Origin: Oscheius sp. JU75 | Taxonomy: Eukaryota > Nematoda > Chromadorea > Rhabditida > Rhabditidae | DNA length: 64,000 nt | Direction: 5' to 3' | Assembly: GCA_037178855.1 (NCBI GenBank) | Contig: JASJZC010000007.1 | Location: 7,936,001-8,000,000, forward strand | Program-made: the position numbers and the translations under genes | Shown: positions 1 to 10,855 of the stretch, in pieces | Numbering within the stretch: the first letter of the stretch is position 1 | Layout: every line of letters begins with the position of its first letter | Notes under the pieces: model-generated | What the model saw: only the letters and a program-made list of their open reading frames with translations | Databases searched by the model: none | What the model was told of the DNA's origin: nothing

Positions 1-1022
1 TTTTCTGCTTCGTGGCTGGTCTCTTTGCTGAAGGTATGCCAGTTATCCATTATCTTACACAAAGAAATGACCATTGTCCTCTTGGGGACAAAGAAAAGAA
101 TTCGCTCAAAGGTCGCATGGTTTTGTCAGGTACACATGACCCAGGGGTCCTTGATCAGCTGGCCCGAACATCTGACAATGTTCAGTAAAAATGATGTGTT
201 TTCCTGAACAGAGTTCAGAACAAGAACTGTGTAATGTTTTGGGGAAGATTGGGTGTGACTTCAGAGCTGTTTACTTCCATTGTTGTTAACAGTAAACAAG
301 GAATATAACAAAAAGGAGAAACAACCTCAACAAAGAGAAGGCGTCAAATCGACATTGAAGGCTAAGTAAAAGTACTCCGATCTGGAACTCGCTCTAGTTA
401 TCAGATTTTTGCAATACGGGTAGGTATAGGTTAGGATGTGCTTAATCTAACAACTTCATTCAAAGACAGCTCTTAATTCTGTCTTTCTACGTCTCGGATA
501 CTTTTGAAAGATAACTGAATACATTAGCTTACAGCAGTTTACATGCTAACGTATATTATTACAAAGGAACTACAAACTTTCTGTTCAGACGATTTCCTCG
601 GGATGGACCGTATGACAAGGACAGCCCCTGGAGCCTGGTTGGTCCCTTATCCACGTGTCGGGAAACGGTCTGGCTCCCCGACATACTCAGAAAGGTAACA
701 TCATCGCTATTGACTTGGCATTTCGAAAATTTACAGTGCAAAGCAGAAGCTAGCAGCAAAGAAACGTCTGTATTTGGCGAGAGTCGGAAAACGAGCCTAC
801 ATGTATGCTGCCCGCGTCGGCAAGTAGATCGTATTGTTTCACGATGGAGAATAAACGTGCATGTTGTTTTTGCTACTCCCATTGTGTCTTCGATAAGTTT
901 TATAAGAGAATTTAACAAAAATGATACCAATGTCCATGTCGAAGCAAAGCGGCCATAAAACCATTTATTACTATCTGGTGATAAAGCGTTGGTGCACGCC
1001 CGGACGACTCTGCTTCGGCTCG
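1..1022. other. upstream region, no gene supported
   Basis: No exon chain with a recognisable product is visible before the first cysteine-rich gene. A 170-codon open frame runs on the minus strand at 559-1071, but it overlaps the signal-peptide exon of the plus-strand gene and resembles nothing I know, so I treat it as chance. Confidence 0.4.
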
Positions 1023-2150
1023 ATGCTGGTTCTCTCACTACTAGCCCTCGCCGGTGAGAGTTTTCGATCAATAAATTGCTTCTTCACTATCGTCGTCTCC
1101 TTACCTTACTATCTTTGAGCATCTTCAGGAGTCCAAAATTTTTCTGCAAAAGATTTCAAAACCGGAAATGAAATTATCGTGAACCATAAACTCACACGTT
1201 GCTGTTGCAACTCCTACCGAGTTTCAGGCTTGGCATCGGCCGCCACAGACCCTCGTTACAAGTACATAGCTTGTGATGCCATCCAGCAACAGACATGTCA
1301 GGCAGCCTTCAACGACGCCTTAGGGATTGACCGTAACTGCTCGCCTTTCTTTTCTCAGACGCTTGTTTAGCCTCGCTTGGTGTGACCACCTACCAGGACC
1401 TCACCGCTGCTATTCAGAACATCTGGGCCTCGGAAGGAGCTCTTGGACAGCGGAAGACCTGCGAAGCTTTCAAAGTTTACAAAGGTTGCTTTAAGTTGGC
1501 CATAATCAAACGCAAATACATGATGTTTTTAGCCCACCGTCTGCTTATCAGGATTGTGCTCAGAATCCACTCGGTCTGCTGGCTGACGTCAACGGGTATA
1601 TCCTGATGCTCTTGCTGATCCGTACGTAATTGGCTTTCCAGAACTGCCACGGGAATCACCTTGGATCAGGCCTATGGGTACTCGAAGATTTTTAATCAGA
1701 ACGATTTTGTTTGTGCTTCTGGGTTCCCTCGTAAGAAATCTCGGTTGGTGTCCAGTGGAAATGTTTCAGAATTTGCCAACAACGAAGCGTGTGGAAAGCA
1801 GGTTTTTAAGAATAGCATGGCTGACATCCAGAAATGCGACAACGATTTCTACAAAAACGTGGCAGCTCAAAACTATGACGTAAATTTCATCTGCATGTAT
1901 GTTCACATCTTTTTTTCTTGATGTATTTCCTCTTTTTTCAGATTTGCCAAACTGGCAAAAAACTGTGTTCAGGCCATTTTTGAGCAGCAATGTGGCATTC
2001 CTGCCATGAACTGGTGGGGTTGCCAATGGGAGCGTGTAGGAACTCAGACTAACTTCCCTCAGTGTTCAGGACCTGATACATATTGCACCAGTAAGTAATT
2101 TCCGGAATTACTGATCTCAACCCATTTTCTTTCCAGTGAACGAGCAGTGA
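1023..2150 (+). CDS. secreted cysteine-rich protein 1 (DUF19-like family)
   Basis: The joined exons give a protein of about 241 residues with an N-terminal signal peptide (MLVLSLLALAGLASA) and many cysteines, so it is probably exported. Its function is unknown. The first exon (1023-1053) encodes most of the signal peptide and is followed by a 174-nt intron; the other introns are 26-46 nt. The second intron, 1333-1358, is only 26 nt: reading through it meets a stop, and removing it restores an open frame. The C-terminal part has NWWGCQWER, which matches WGCEYAR in the next two genes, and the spacing of the cysteines before it is also shared. The pattern recalls nematode DUF19/T20D4.11 proteins, but I cannot confirm that by search. 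The stop is TGA at 2148-2150. Confidence 0.8.
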
Positions 2151-2198
2151 GAAGAGATCAGAAGACTCGAAGATCGCAGTCCCTTGTAATACATATCG

Positions 2199-2204
2199 AA
2201 TAAA
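2199..2204 (+). terminator. poly(A) signal AATAAA of cysteine-rich gene 1
   Basis: AATAAA lies about 50 bp after the stop codon of the first cysteine-rich gene. Confidence 0.6.
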
Positions 2205-3112
2205 TATATTGATTTCTGACTAAGTGTCTGTACTCTTAAAAAGAAACATGAAACGACCATAAAATTTACAGCCAGGTCCGCTTATCTCTGATGACAGTTT
2301 AACACTAAGGGCAGGGCTGAAAATTTTGAAAGTTACTGCGTAGTATTTTACAAATCCTTGCCCGGAACTTGACTACTGCTTAAGTAGCGTGAGATGCATA
2401 TTTTATGTCTAGTAACAACGAAAAACTTTATCAAGTTCTGGTATCCCATTATTCACCAGGCCCCTCTAGGAGTACCTCGGAAAACAGCCACACCTAGTAC
2501 ACCGTATTGATTAGCCTACTTATTTTTTAAAGGTGCTGACTATATTTATGGATCGTGAAATGGCGTCAGATGAGGGAGCACGATAACCAGCCTTCGGACC
2601 ACACCCGAACTGTGGCGCTGATATTGTCTTAGAGTCAGGGACAGAGAGCCGGATCTGTGATAGGGCTCAAAATGACTGTATGTCGTTAATGCCTCTCATT
2701 GAAAAAGCCACGTTTTGTAGAGTAATGAATAGAGGTACATGGTGAAGAGAATAGTACTGGGTACTGCAAAGAACTAGGTCGCCTTGCGAGCTGCTTCTGT
2801 TGTGAAGATGTTATGATTTTATTAAATTTGCATATTGATTTTAGTTTTGTAAATTTTGAAAAGAGAATATGCCAGCATTTAGAATCTCCCGAACATAATC
2901 CAATGACAAAAGGCTTGAGCTTTCTAAGTTTTGGCTAGCTGTCACTTCAAACTGTTTTTGCCTGACTCATAGTCATCTACAATACACGTATTGTCCGTTG
3001 AATCCCCTGACTAAGATTGTGCTTTAATGGCTCTAAGAATTATCGGTTGAGGCGCAGTGCATTTACGACCGAGAGTCTCCTTCTCCGCTATCTGGCACAT
3101 CGCGGCTTCGCC
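2205..3112. other. intergenic, nothing recognised
   Basis: AT-rich spacer between cysteine-rich genes 1 and 2. I found no coding frame with plausible splice sites. Confidence 0.5.
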
Positions 3113-4213
3113 ATGTTGCCCCACGCTTTGCTACTCGTCTGCTTCATAGCAGGGGGTACCTCCATTATCTTTAACAGATTAACAACATCATCTTTGTAGG
3201 CGCACTTGCGCAGGAGTGCGATGACACCACCTACATAATGTGCCAAGCCAACTTGAATGCTGCTCTTAACTTGACCGACAACCGGCCGTATAATAATCCT
3301 CAGGCTTTCCGTTACAATGTGAGAATTTGACTTTTTCCTTAAAAATACAGTTTCCTGTAAGAAAACAAGCCTGCAACACGTTTACAGTCGATAAGAAACG
3401 TCTGCTGCCATAAAACACACTAGAATAGTTGCAGGTCAGTTTGACCTCGTTCAGACTGTACGGATGAGACCTTGTTTGACGGTTGAAATAGAACTGGTGA
3501 GAGTTGAGCGGGACAACAAATTTACATACAAATTTGACAACAAATTTGATTTTTCAGGTAGAGCTGTTTTACCAGAAGAGCCCTACCACTGGCCTGCGCA
3601 CTGTTTGCAGGTATTTTCTCTCGATTCGGTTTTAAACGTTGTGGTTTCAGGGCTTTCCGCCAATTCAAGCAATGCATGGGGTCGAACTATGCTATTTGCA
3701 TGACTCCTACCCATTTTGTCGGCATCGGCACTACTCCGTTCAACGCCTACATCTTCATCAGTACCTTTAACACCATGCATTACACTTGCGGAGGTGGATT
3801 CCAGGGTAACTTTCCCTACCAAATGTTGAGTTTTTGTCAGTTTACTTGAGCAATTCCGCTTGCATGGCCGCAGCATGGACAGGACCCAGTTCTGAGCAAC
3901 TAAATGCGTACAGATACAAGTACGAGCAAGGTTCGAATGCAACCCCGGAAACAGCTTGTGTGTAAGTCTTGCGTCACTTTTCTGTGGAAATAGTTTTCAG
4001 GCTAGCTAACAATTTCCTGAACGGCTGGGAGCAGCAATTTTTGAACGTTTGTGGAAGTACCTCCAGGGACACTCAGTTCTGGGGATGTGAATACGCTCGT
4101 ATAGATGTGTTCACCCGATTCCCGGCGTGCCCAACAGGCTGTGTTTGTAAGTTTTTATTGAGAGTTCAAACATTCACACGAACTTATAGTGCCCCACAAC
4201 GGTGGTATCATAG
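3113..4213 (+). CDS. secreted cysteine-rich protein 2 (DUF19-like family)
   Basis: The spliced product is about 219 residues, starting with a hydrophobic signal peptide (MLPHALLLVCFIAGGALA). The first intron (3156-3199, 44 nt) splits the signal peptide at the same place as in gene 1. A longer intron starts at 3319; the rest are about 35-45 nt. The protein shares with its neighbours an early pair of cysteines, a C-x-AF-x(4)-K-x-C segment, a central YTCGGGF, and the C-terminal motif FWGCEYAR followed by further cysteines. It ends with TAG at 4211-4213. Function is unknown; secretion is inferred from the signal peptide and the lack of any other hydrophobic span. Confidence 0.8.
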
Positions 4214-4264
4214 GCTGAAGAAGAATGTCTTCCTTCCGGCTGCATGCTATTTAATTGTAAATGG

Positions 4265-4270
4265 AATAAA
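4265..4270 (+). terminator. poly(A) signal AATAAA of cysteine-rich gene 2
   Basis: AATAAA occurs about 50 bp past the stop codon of the second cysteine-rich gene, the same spacing as in gene 1. Confidence 0.55.
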
Positions 4271-5190
4271 GAAGTTATCGACCTTTGTATTCTCTGTTTT
4301 CTTGAAAATTGAGGTTGAGGCTTTATGTGGTGGTGGTCTCGGAGAAGGACAAAAGTGTGAGGCCGAGTCTTATTAATTTCAAACAGGTAGATAAGCTCAA
4401 AGAAAATCTATTCATACCTACAAAAGGTACATCTTTGAGGCCCTTAGAAGCCCTAAAAAAAGTAAAAAAAAAAGGTTTGCAGCAAATAATCTCGTCTCAA
4501 TCGTACTTGAGGTGCTAAATAGCCAAGGTTGGCTGCCCAGCTCATCTGGTTTGGTTCCTGCAGGCAGGCATAACGCCCATGGTTTGTGTTTACAAGCATA
4601 ATCTTTTGTGGAAGCCGTTTTTTTACAGCCTGCTATGGTTTCGATAAGCTGTAGGTGACTACGTCAAAAAGAGAAGTATATGTAGGTCATTAAATCGCGT
4701 TTTAAAATTTTCAAGAGGTTCAAGAGTGGGAAAGTAGCTGTGCCTCGTCCTCGTCTAATTTTACAAGTTATTTATCTGTCTCTTTCGGAAAAAAAAAAGT
4801 TCTTCAAATCATCGGCTGTAATTATTAGTTAGAAATCCGTTAGCTTCGAAGAGAAGCTGTATGCTTCAGCATATGAAATGGAGTCCATGGTTCACTTGAC
4901 GTTTCGATCCTGCCCTGAAGGTTCCAGGCTGATAAAGTTAATAGGTTTTCAGTACTTACAGAGACGTTTGTGTCGAAACAAATAACGCACTAACATTTGA
5001 AAACTCAAGCAATACCAAAAACGGTAGTAGCCACACCCTTGAAAGTAGCCGAAAAATGTGTCACCTATCCTTACGCGAGCATCCAGCTCATAAGCTCTGT
5101 TAATCTGATAAGCGCACCCTCTCGGAAGCTCGACTGGTAGTTGCTAACAGTTGATAAGGATTGATTTATGGCACAAATTGCCACCCGCGT
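4271..5190. other. intergenic, nothing recognised
   Basis: Spacer between cysteine-rich genes 2 and 3 with A- and T-runs. No coding frame or RNA gene could be supported. Confidence 0.5.
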
Positions 5191-6769
5191 ATGGTGATGC
5201 GCGTCGTTCTCTCCTCTATCGTTGTTCTCCTGGCTATCGGAGGTTTCATATAGTTACTTGCCCCATAAGTTTTGATTTTAAGGTGCCCTTGCCGATTCCT
5301 GTCCCACAGCTTCAAATTCCACATGCAACTATGACGTTCTAAGGTGCTGTGATGATCAGTTCCAAAAAACACTTGGACTATCAAACTGCACCGGTAAGTA
5401 CTGCTAGTCGAGAACACTTTATTATCAGGCTATGGGCAATCACTGCACATAGCCTGAGAATTAGGAAAGAGCATTATGATTCAGCCATACGATCAAGGTT
5501 GTGAAAATGGATTCTTACGAAAGTGTGATGCGGAGAATGTTTCATTACCCCATTGTGTCGAGGTTAAACCGTTTTTAAAGCTCATGCTTACGGTAATGAG
5601 ATCGACTCTGATAACAAAATAATGTACAGTAGAAACTTTCGCCGGGCTAGTAGTGAGCAAGAAAATTGATCAGTATAAAATCGATTGATCGATAAAAGTT
5701 TGTCGCGAACAATATTGGGAAATTGACGTGAAACGACGTTTTATAAGCCCGTGAAAACTTTCTTGCGGGTTTCAGTTGTGTAATAGAATGAATTACTTAT
5801 AAAGACAACCTAAAAACGTTATGTTTTCAGGAGCCTTCTACGACGAGCCAGAATGCCATCAAAGAGACATTGAGAATCTGTATGCTGGTGGCACGCAGAA
5901 TCTCCTGAAAGTATGCAGGTAAGCGGTTTTTTTCACTTCCTGTTGTCCTCAATTTGACATGAAGACATACTTTTTGTGAACCCAGTCCAAGACCAAGGCC
6001 CTGCCCTTGCTATCAGCAGTAGCCACGTTTTATTGGTTAGAGGGACTAACACAAGCAATCCGTTTTCAGCGCCTTTAACACATTTTACCAATGTCTTGGC
6101 AAGACGTCGGGCGATTGTACCTCGATTCAGTTCCACATGAACCATGGAATGGACCTTGGGTAGGAAACAAGCAGATTTTGTAACCAATTTGTTACAGAAG
6201 TGCTATGCAGCTTGTCTCTATCTACAAGCAGTACGGTTTCGCATGTGGCGCTGGTCTGGACGGTGAGTTTGATATCTTTTCTACTGATCTCAGAGCCCAA
6301 TTCAACCGAGAAGCGGAAGTATTTGATATTTTCAGCTTTTGTGAACGCTGACAAGTGCATGTCCGGCGTCTTTACTCAGAATACCACTGCCACAAAAATT
6401 GCCAGCTGTCGTAACAAATTCGGTAGTAACTTGCGCTCTCAATGGGCCGAACACTGCTCGTAGGTGACTACCTGACTTTCCAAGCCATTTTTTCAGGTAC
6501 TTTCAAGAGTACACCGGCTGCTTCCAGAAGACGTTCAGAGATGCGTGTGTAGTAGAAGGAAGTGAGTTGGAAGCCGGCTGGTGGGGCTGTGAGTACGCGA
6601 GACAAGGAGCTCGTTCCAACATGCATGACTGTTTCGTACAGTGTTCTTGTAAGTAGCTCTATTCGCTTTTTTGATCATGTTTACAGCTACCTTAAAAATG
6701 GGACAGCCTGTCCAATCTGCCATGCAATTCAACTCCAAGCTCTTCGAATTTCCTAAGAAGAACATGTAA
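5191..6769 (+). CDS. secreted cysteine-rich protein 3 (DUF19-like family)
   Basis: The exon chain gives about 254 residues. The start is ATG 5191 (or the in-frame ATG at 5197), followed by a signal peptide (MRVVLSSIVVLLAIGGALA) split by an intron exactly as in genes 1 and 2. A long intron of about 435 nt follows the exon ending CSNC-like at about 5394; later introns are short. Conserved features are an early cysteine cluster, C-x-AF-x(3)-Y-x-C, FACGAG, and GWWGCEYAR near the end. The last exon adds a polar, cysteine-free tail ending KKNM. The stop is TAA at 6767-6769. It is clearly a tandem paralogue of the two genes before it. Confidence 0.8.
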
Positions 6770-6787
6770 AAGAACACCTCTCTAACC

Positions 6788-6793
6788 AATAAA
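6788..6793 (+). terminator. poly(A) signal AATAAA of cysteine-rich gene 3
   Basis: AATAAA begins 19 bp after the stop codon of the third cysteine-rich gene. Confidence 0.6.
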
Positions 6794-8359
6794 TGTTTAT
6801 TCTGCTTGTTCACCAGCCGTCTTTGGCCACTGCGCTACCCTCCTAGAAACCCCAAAAAGATCCGCGGGGATCGAGTTGCCGTATCCCCCTTTCTAATTAT
6901 ATAACCATGTGTTTATTGTCTTTTATTCTATATTAACTTTTACCTTCATTCAAACACCCGACAAGCATACCGTCTTTTTGCTCGTTTGGACTTTTGAATT
7001 CTGGCTGTGTTGTTGTAGTCCAGCTAGCTGCGTCGTCGTATCTAACCTACCTCCCTAGTTTATCACTTTTTTTGTCTTTTTCGATCGCTTCGGCTGATAT
7101 AAGCGAACAAACACAAAACCATGTAAATGTTGTGTACCTTAGGTTAGTCCAGAGTGACAGTGGCTGGCCGAGAAGAAACTTTCGGAACTTTCTTTTTTTT
7201 CCTTTTTGTTCTGCGCCCTTCTCTGACGAGACGGCCCGAAGTTGGACCAAGTAAGAGTCTCAACCGCGGGAAAGTCCAGGATAGTCGTGTGTTAAATCTT
7301 AAAAAAGTTGGTAAAGACTCGGCCTGAAAAGCACCTCGTTGCAGAGACAGGGAGAAATAGCGTGAGAGTCTCATTACTTTCTCATTACATACTTTCTTAT
7401 GAGTCATTTTAGTCCAGAATCACTCTCTTTTTCTTTTCCTTTTGGCTTTTTCTTCTACAAGTATATTGCGTTTTGCCGAAAACGTACACTTGGTTTTTGA
7501 ACGCACAGAACAGCGCGGGCTCAGAAGACACTCGAACATGTTCTCCATCCGAACTGATTTTCTCCTCGGTTTTGATCATTCAGCGAATTTTCAACACCTA
7601 CCCATTTTTGTAACCTTTGGCTGGCTGCTCTGGTTGTACTTTTAACACTTTTTACTCGATACCCAACTCTATCGAAATTTAGGTCTTGTATTTTTTATCC
7701 ATCATCATGGACAAAAGGGGACAGAAGATACGATGCTCTGGAAGATAGGTGCAAAACGATTGCACACGCATAGCATGACCAACCACTACATTCATAAGGA
7801 TAAGAGGGATTACATGCAATGATCCCGGTAAGATAGACGAGAGACAAAGAGGCATCCAGACACCGAGACAAAGAGTCGGAGAGTCTTATGAAAGGTCTGG
7901 TGATACCACGATCTCCACATCATACATTATGCTGAGGTGGCATCCAGTGGCTCGGATTCAGTCGACTGACCTATCTATCGATACCTGGAAAATTTCCTGC
8001 ATAATGTGATTTTACCGGTGGCAGACTATTTCACGTTCTTTTTGTAATTACGGTCGATATCGATAAAAGTTGATTGAAATAACATCTGCGTCTTTTTGTA
8101 TCGTGTCTATTGTGTGCAATACCATCGAACTGCCCTATACTTTCAGGAATCATCACTCCTGGAAAGCTTACGGTGCTTTCATATCCGGTTCTTCAACTCC
8201 GGCCTCAAAAACTCGTTAGCGCGTCGCTGTTGTTCACACAATTCTATTGCTACGGTAGCGAAACCTATTTATTTGTTTCTGGAACCTGCTACATGGGACA
8301 GGGTCTTCTACTGTTTTCGACCTTTTTAGTACCAGAATCGTTTAGAATAGCTCTACGAA
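6794..8359. other. intergenic, nothing convincing
   Basis: About 1.6 kb with only short open frames. A plus-strand frame at 8110-8370 (86 codons) has protein-like stretches but no recognisable relative and no clear splice partners. Confidence 0.4.
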
Positions 8360-8641
8360 TCACTCCGTAATCTGGAAGGATTTGAGACTATCTATGCCTT
8401 CATTAACTTTCTTCAGAGTTCCATGAAACTTTAGGAATTCAAGAAGGTTAATGGAAAAGCTGGGACGAAGGGGAACCTTCCAGTCAAATTGGACATTTTT
8501 GTAGTAGTCGACTAGAAAATGCGCGTCATATACGCTGTTTTTACAGTTACTGATGAAATCATTATCTTGCCATCGGCATCTGGCTTTTGCGGGCGACTCT
8601 ACCACAAAGATCTTTGTTTTCTTGATCCCAGTATTCGGCAT
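8360..8641 (-). CDS. weak candidate small gene, unrecognised
   Basis: A 93-codon frame starts at ATG 8641 and can be read straight through or with one 39-nt GT-AG intron in the middle. The sequence KIFVVESPAKA near the start resembles the first strand of topoisomerase TOPRIM domains, but nothing after it continues that similarity. The later part, around DYYKNVQFDWKVPLRP, looks protein-like. It may be part of a larger gene or a chance frame. Confidence 0.2.
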   Translation of the reverse strand: MPNTGIKKTKIFVVESPAKARCRWQDNDFISNCKNSVYDAHFLVDYYKNVQFDWKVPLRPSFSINLLEFLKFHGTLKKVNEGIDSLKSFQITE

Positions 8642-8879
8642 GAAAAGAGGTGAATAATAGTTTGTATTTAACTTATCGTTACTTTTCAGATTGTTCCCAT
8701 TTTATGCGTCAACGGAAGCTCACATTGGACCAATCCTGCGTCACTTCCTTCATAGAATGCAGAAATCGCCTATTTGCACCGTCCCGCCCTTTTGAGACCA
8801 TATTTATACCTCACATCTTCTCAAACATTACCTTCTCTTTCTCCTTCGCCACACCTGAGCAGCTCCAAACTTTCGGCAG

Positions 8880-9032
8880 ATGCAACAACCGCTAGGCATG
8901 ATGACCACGACCAGCTGCAGCACCAACTCTTCCCAGCAGTGCACAAGTACCTGTGGACGTGGACAAACGTCAGAATTCTGTAGTTCTGCCCAGTCTCTCT
9001 TAGGCAACATAGTGACGGAGAGCTGGTCGTAG
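8880..9032 (+). CDS. possible short ORF, cysteine/serine-rich, 50 aa
   Basis: An uninterrupted 50-codon frame from ATG 8880 to TAG 9030-9032 is rich in Ser, Thr, Gln and Cys, and includes CTSTCGRGQ, which recalls the CS-x-TCG-x-G core of thrombospondin type 1 repeats. A TATTTATA element at 8801-8808 lies about 75 bp upstream and could be a TATA box. There is no signal peptide. It may be one exon of a larger gene or chance. Confidence 0.22.
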   Translation: MQQPLGMMTTTSCSTNSSQQCTSTCGRGQTSEFCSSAQSLLGNIVTESWS

Positions 9033-10855
9033 TAACGAGCTAGTCATAGAAAGAAGTTACAGAACTGAGACCGCTTCAAGTCCTGTACTCTGAACCCTGA
9101 TTTCCCGTACAAGCGCTAGGCTAATTCGTGTAAGAACTTATGGTTGACTTAGTTTCAACACCCTTCCATGTAGCTCAGCATTCCCAACCATTATCGCCTC
9201 GGGTTTTATAATTGTGTGAATATTTGCTTCGTAGCACATCTATTAGACCATTGCGCCACAGTTTTCCTCGCTATTCAACCATCTCTCTCGCCCAACTCTT
9301 CGCTTCATCATAGTCTAATATTTTGTCGAATACATTTTTTTGTAGATCTCATAACAAGATGAGTTTCCCTGAGGGTGGACTGTCGTCTAGTCTAGCCTAG
9401 AACACAGAAGAGCATCAAAAAACTTCCAGGCTCACGCAGATTGGCTCAGCTGCGTAGCCCAGAGTTTTTAATTCAAAGAATGCTTCTCGAAGTTGAAATG
9501 ACATTTCTGAAGCATTTGAACTATTATTAGTGAATGAAAATTTTGTCTGAATGTCATACTCTTTTTTACTCTCAGGAAGGAACTGCTTCCAAATCTTCCA
9601 AGTTCCTCAAATTTTCAGATAAATTCGATATTCCCTCAAATTATTGTACTTGAGATAATGTCCGAGTGTGTTAGTCTTGTAAGAGACCCTGACGACCAAG
9701 ATTTTATCAGAAATTGCCTTCTTTGTAGTATACAGCCAGTTGACTATTGATTGCATCAGCTGCACTGTTCCTTATAAGAAAGAGCTGCAATCGATTTTCG
9801 ATAGATACACTGCCATCTTTCATTGTTCAGAAAAAAAAATCGTGGTGTTTTGTCCATCTCAGCGAATTCCGGCTTGATTAGATTGTGTTCCCTATCAGGT
9901 GATCCAGGAGTACTTTGCCGTGTGTGCTGCTTGGCCGGTTACAGGCCATTTTCGCGGAAAATGGACGCAGAAGACTATTTCACCCACGATGAGCTGATTC
10001 TCAGCCGACATGGATCCGTAGCAGAGTGAGTTTCAGATAATTTTTGTGCTTTCATTGGCCAAGAGCACTTTTCAGTCATAGATCAGCGAAAACACCATTT
10101 TGGACCCTTTCAGAGAGGCTAGCATACTCACTCGTGGGCGTTTAAATAACGGTTTATCATTTATCAACACTCATTTGAACGGTCCACCTTTTCGTCAAGA
10201 AACGAAATGCGAACTCTTTCGTTTGACTAGGCCTTCTTGGTCCTATAAGTACATAATTTTGTCTGTTCTTCATTCTCAGAGTGCCGGACAAATAACAATC
10301 CGTTTCTTTGGATTGTCTTTTCCCCATTTCCTGGATTAAAATCTTCAGTATTGGTTAACCAACGACCATGTTTGAATAGATGTACTTCATAACTTCGTTC
10401 GTTTTGACTTTCATAGTCGTTTCTATGCATACAATACGTTTTAAGTCCACTGAAACTTCAACTACTGAAATGTATTTTAATGTCAGTGGTGACAGAAAGA
10501 CGTAAGTTTGTGTTTTTTCAGCTCAAATTAATACGAGAAGTCAGGAAGCTCGTTTTGCATCGGTAAATATAGTATGGGATGATACTACATTAGTAACTAA
10601 ATAATTTTCTACAGTTAGCTACTTTCTCATGTTCCTATCAGATGGCATATCGCGTAACGACAAAGAAAAACTAGTCACTTTGAGTTTTTAGCAAAGTTTT
10701 CATCTTCAAAATTTTTGATATGCTCAACTTTTAAAAGTATTCGCGCACTAATGCAAAGTGTGTCGTATTGTATCGCTCGCTCAGTTCAAACACAAAATGC
10801 AGCTGATAGGCAATGCTCTTCCCTCTGCTCATGATCCTCTTCCAGTTTTGACGTG
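9033..10855. other. gap before PANK4, possible leader exon only
   Basis: About 1.8 kb without a supported gene. At 9961 an ATG opens a 22-codon frame rich in Asp, Glu and His that runs to a GTGAGT donor near 10026. It could be an untranslated or alternative leader exon, or unrelated. Confidence 0.35.

Noticed and set aside
559-1071. 170-codon minus-strand open frame
   Set aside because: It overlaps the first exon of a well-supported plus-strand gene, has no recognisable motif and no splice context; long chance frames occur in such sequence.
3925-3950. tRNA-like GGTTCGAAT box
   Set aside because: It lies inside a conserved exon of cysteine-rich gene 2 and has no partner A box or cloverleaf nearby.
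8589-8641. TOPRIM-like VESPAKA on the minus strand
   Set aside because: The similarity to topoisomerase I is limited to about ten residues and is not followed by any other topoisomerase motif.
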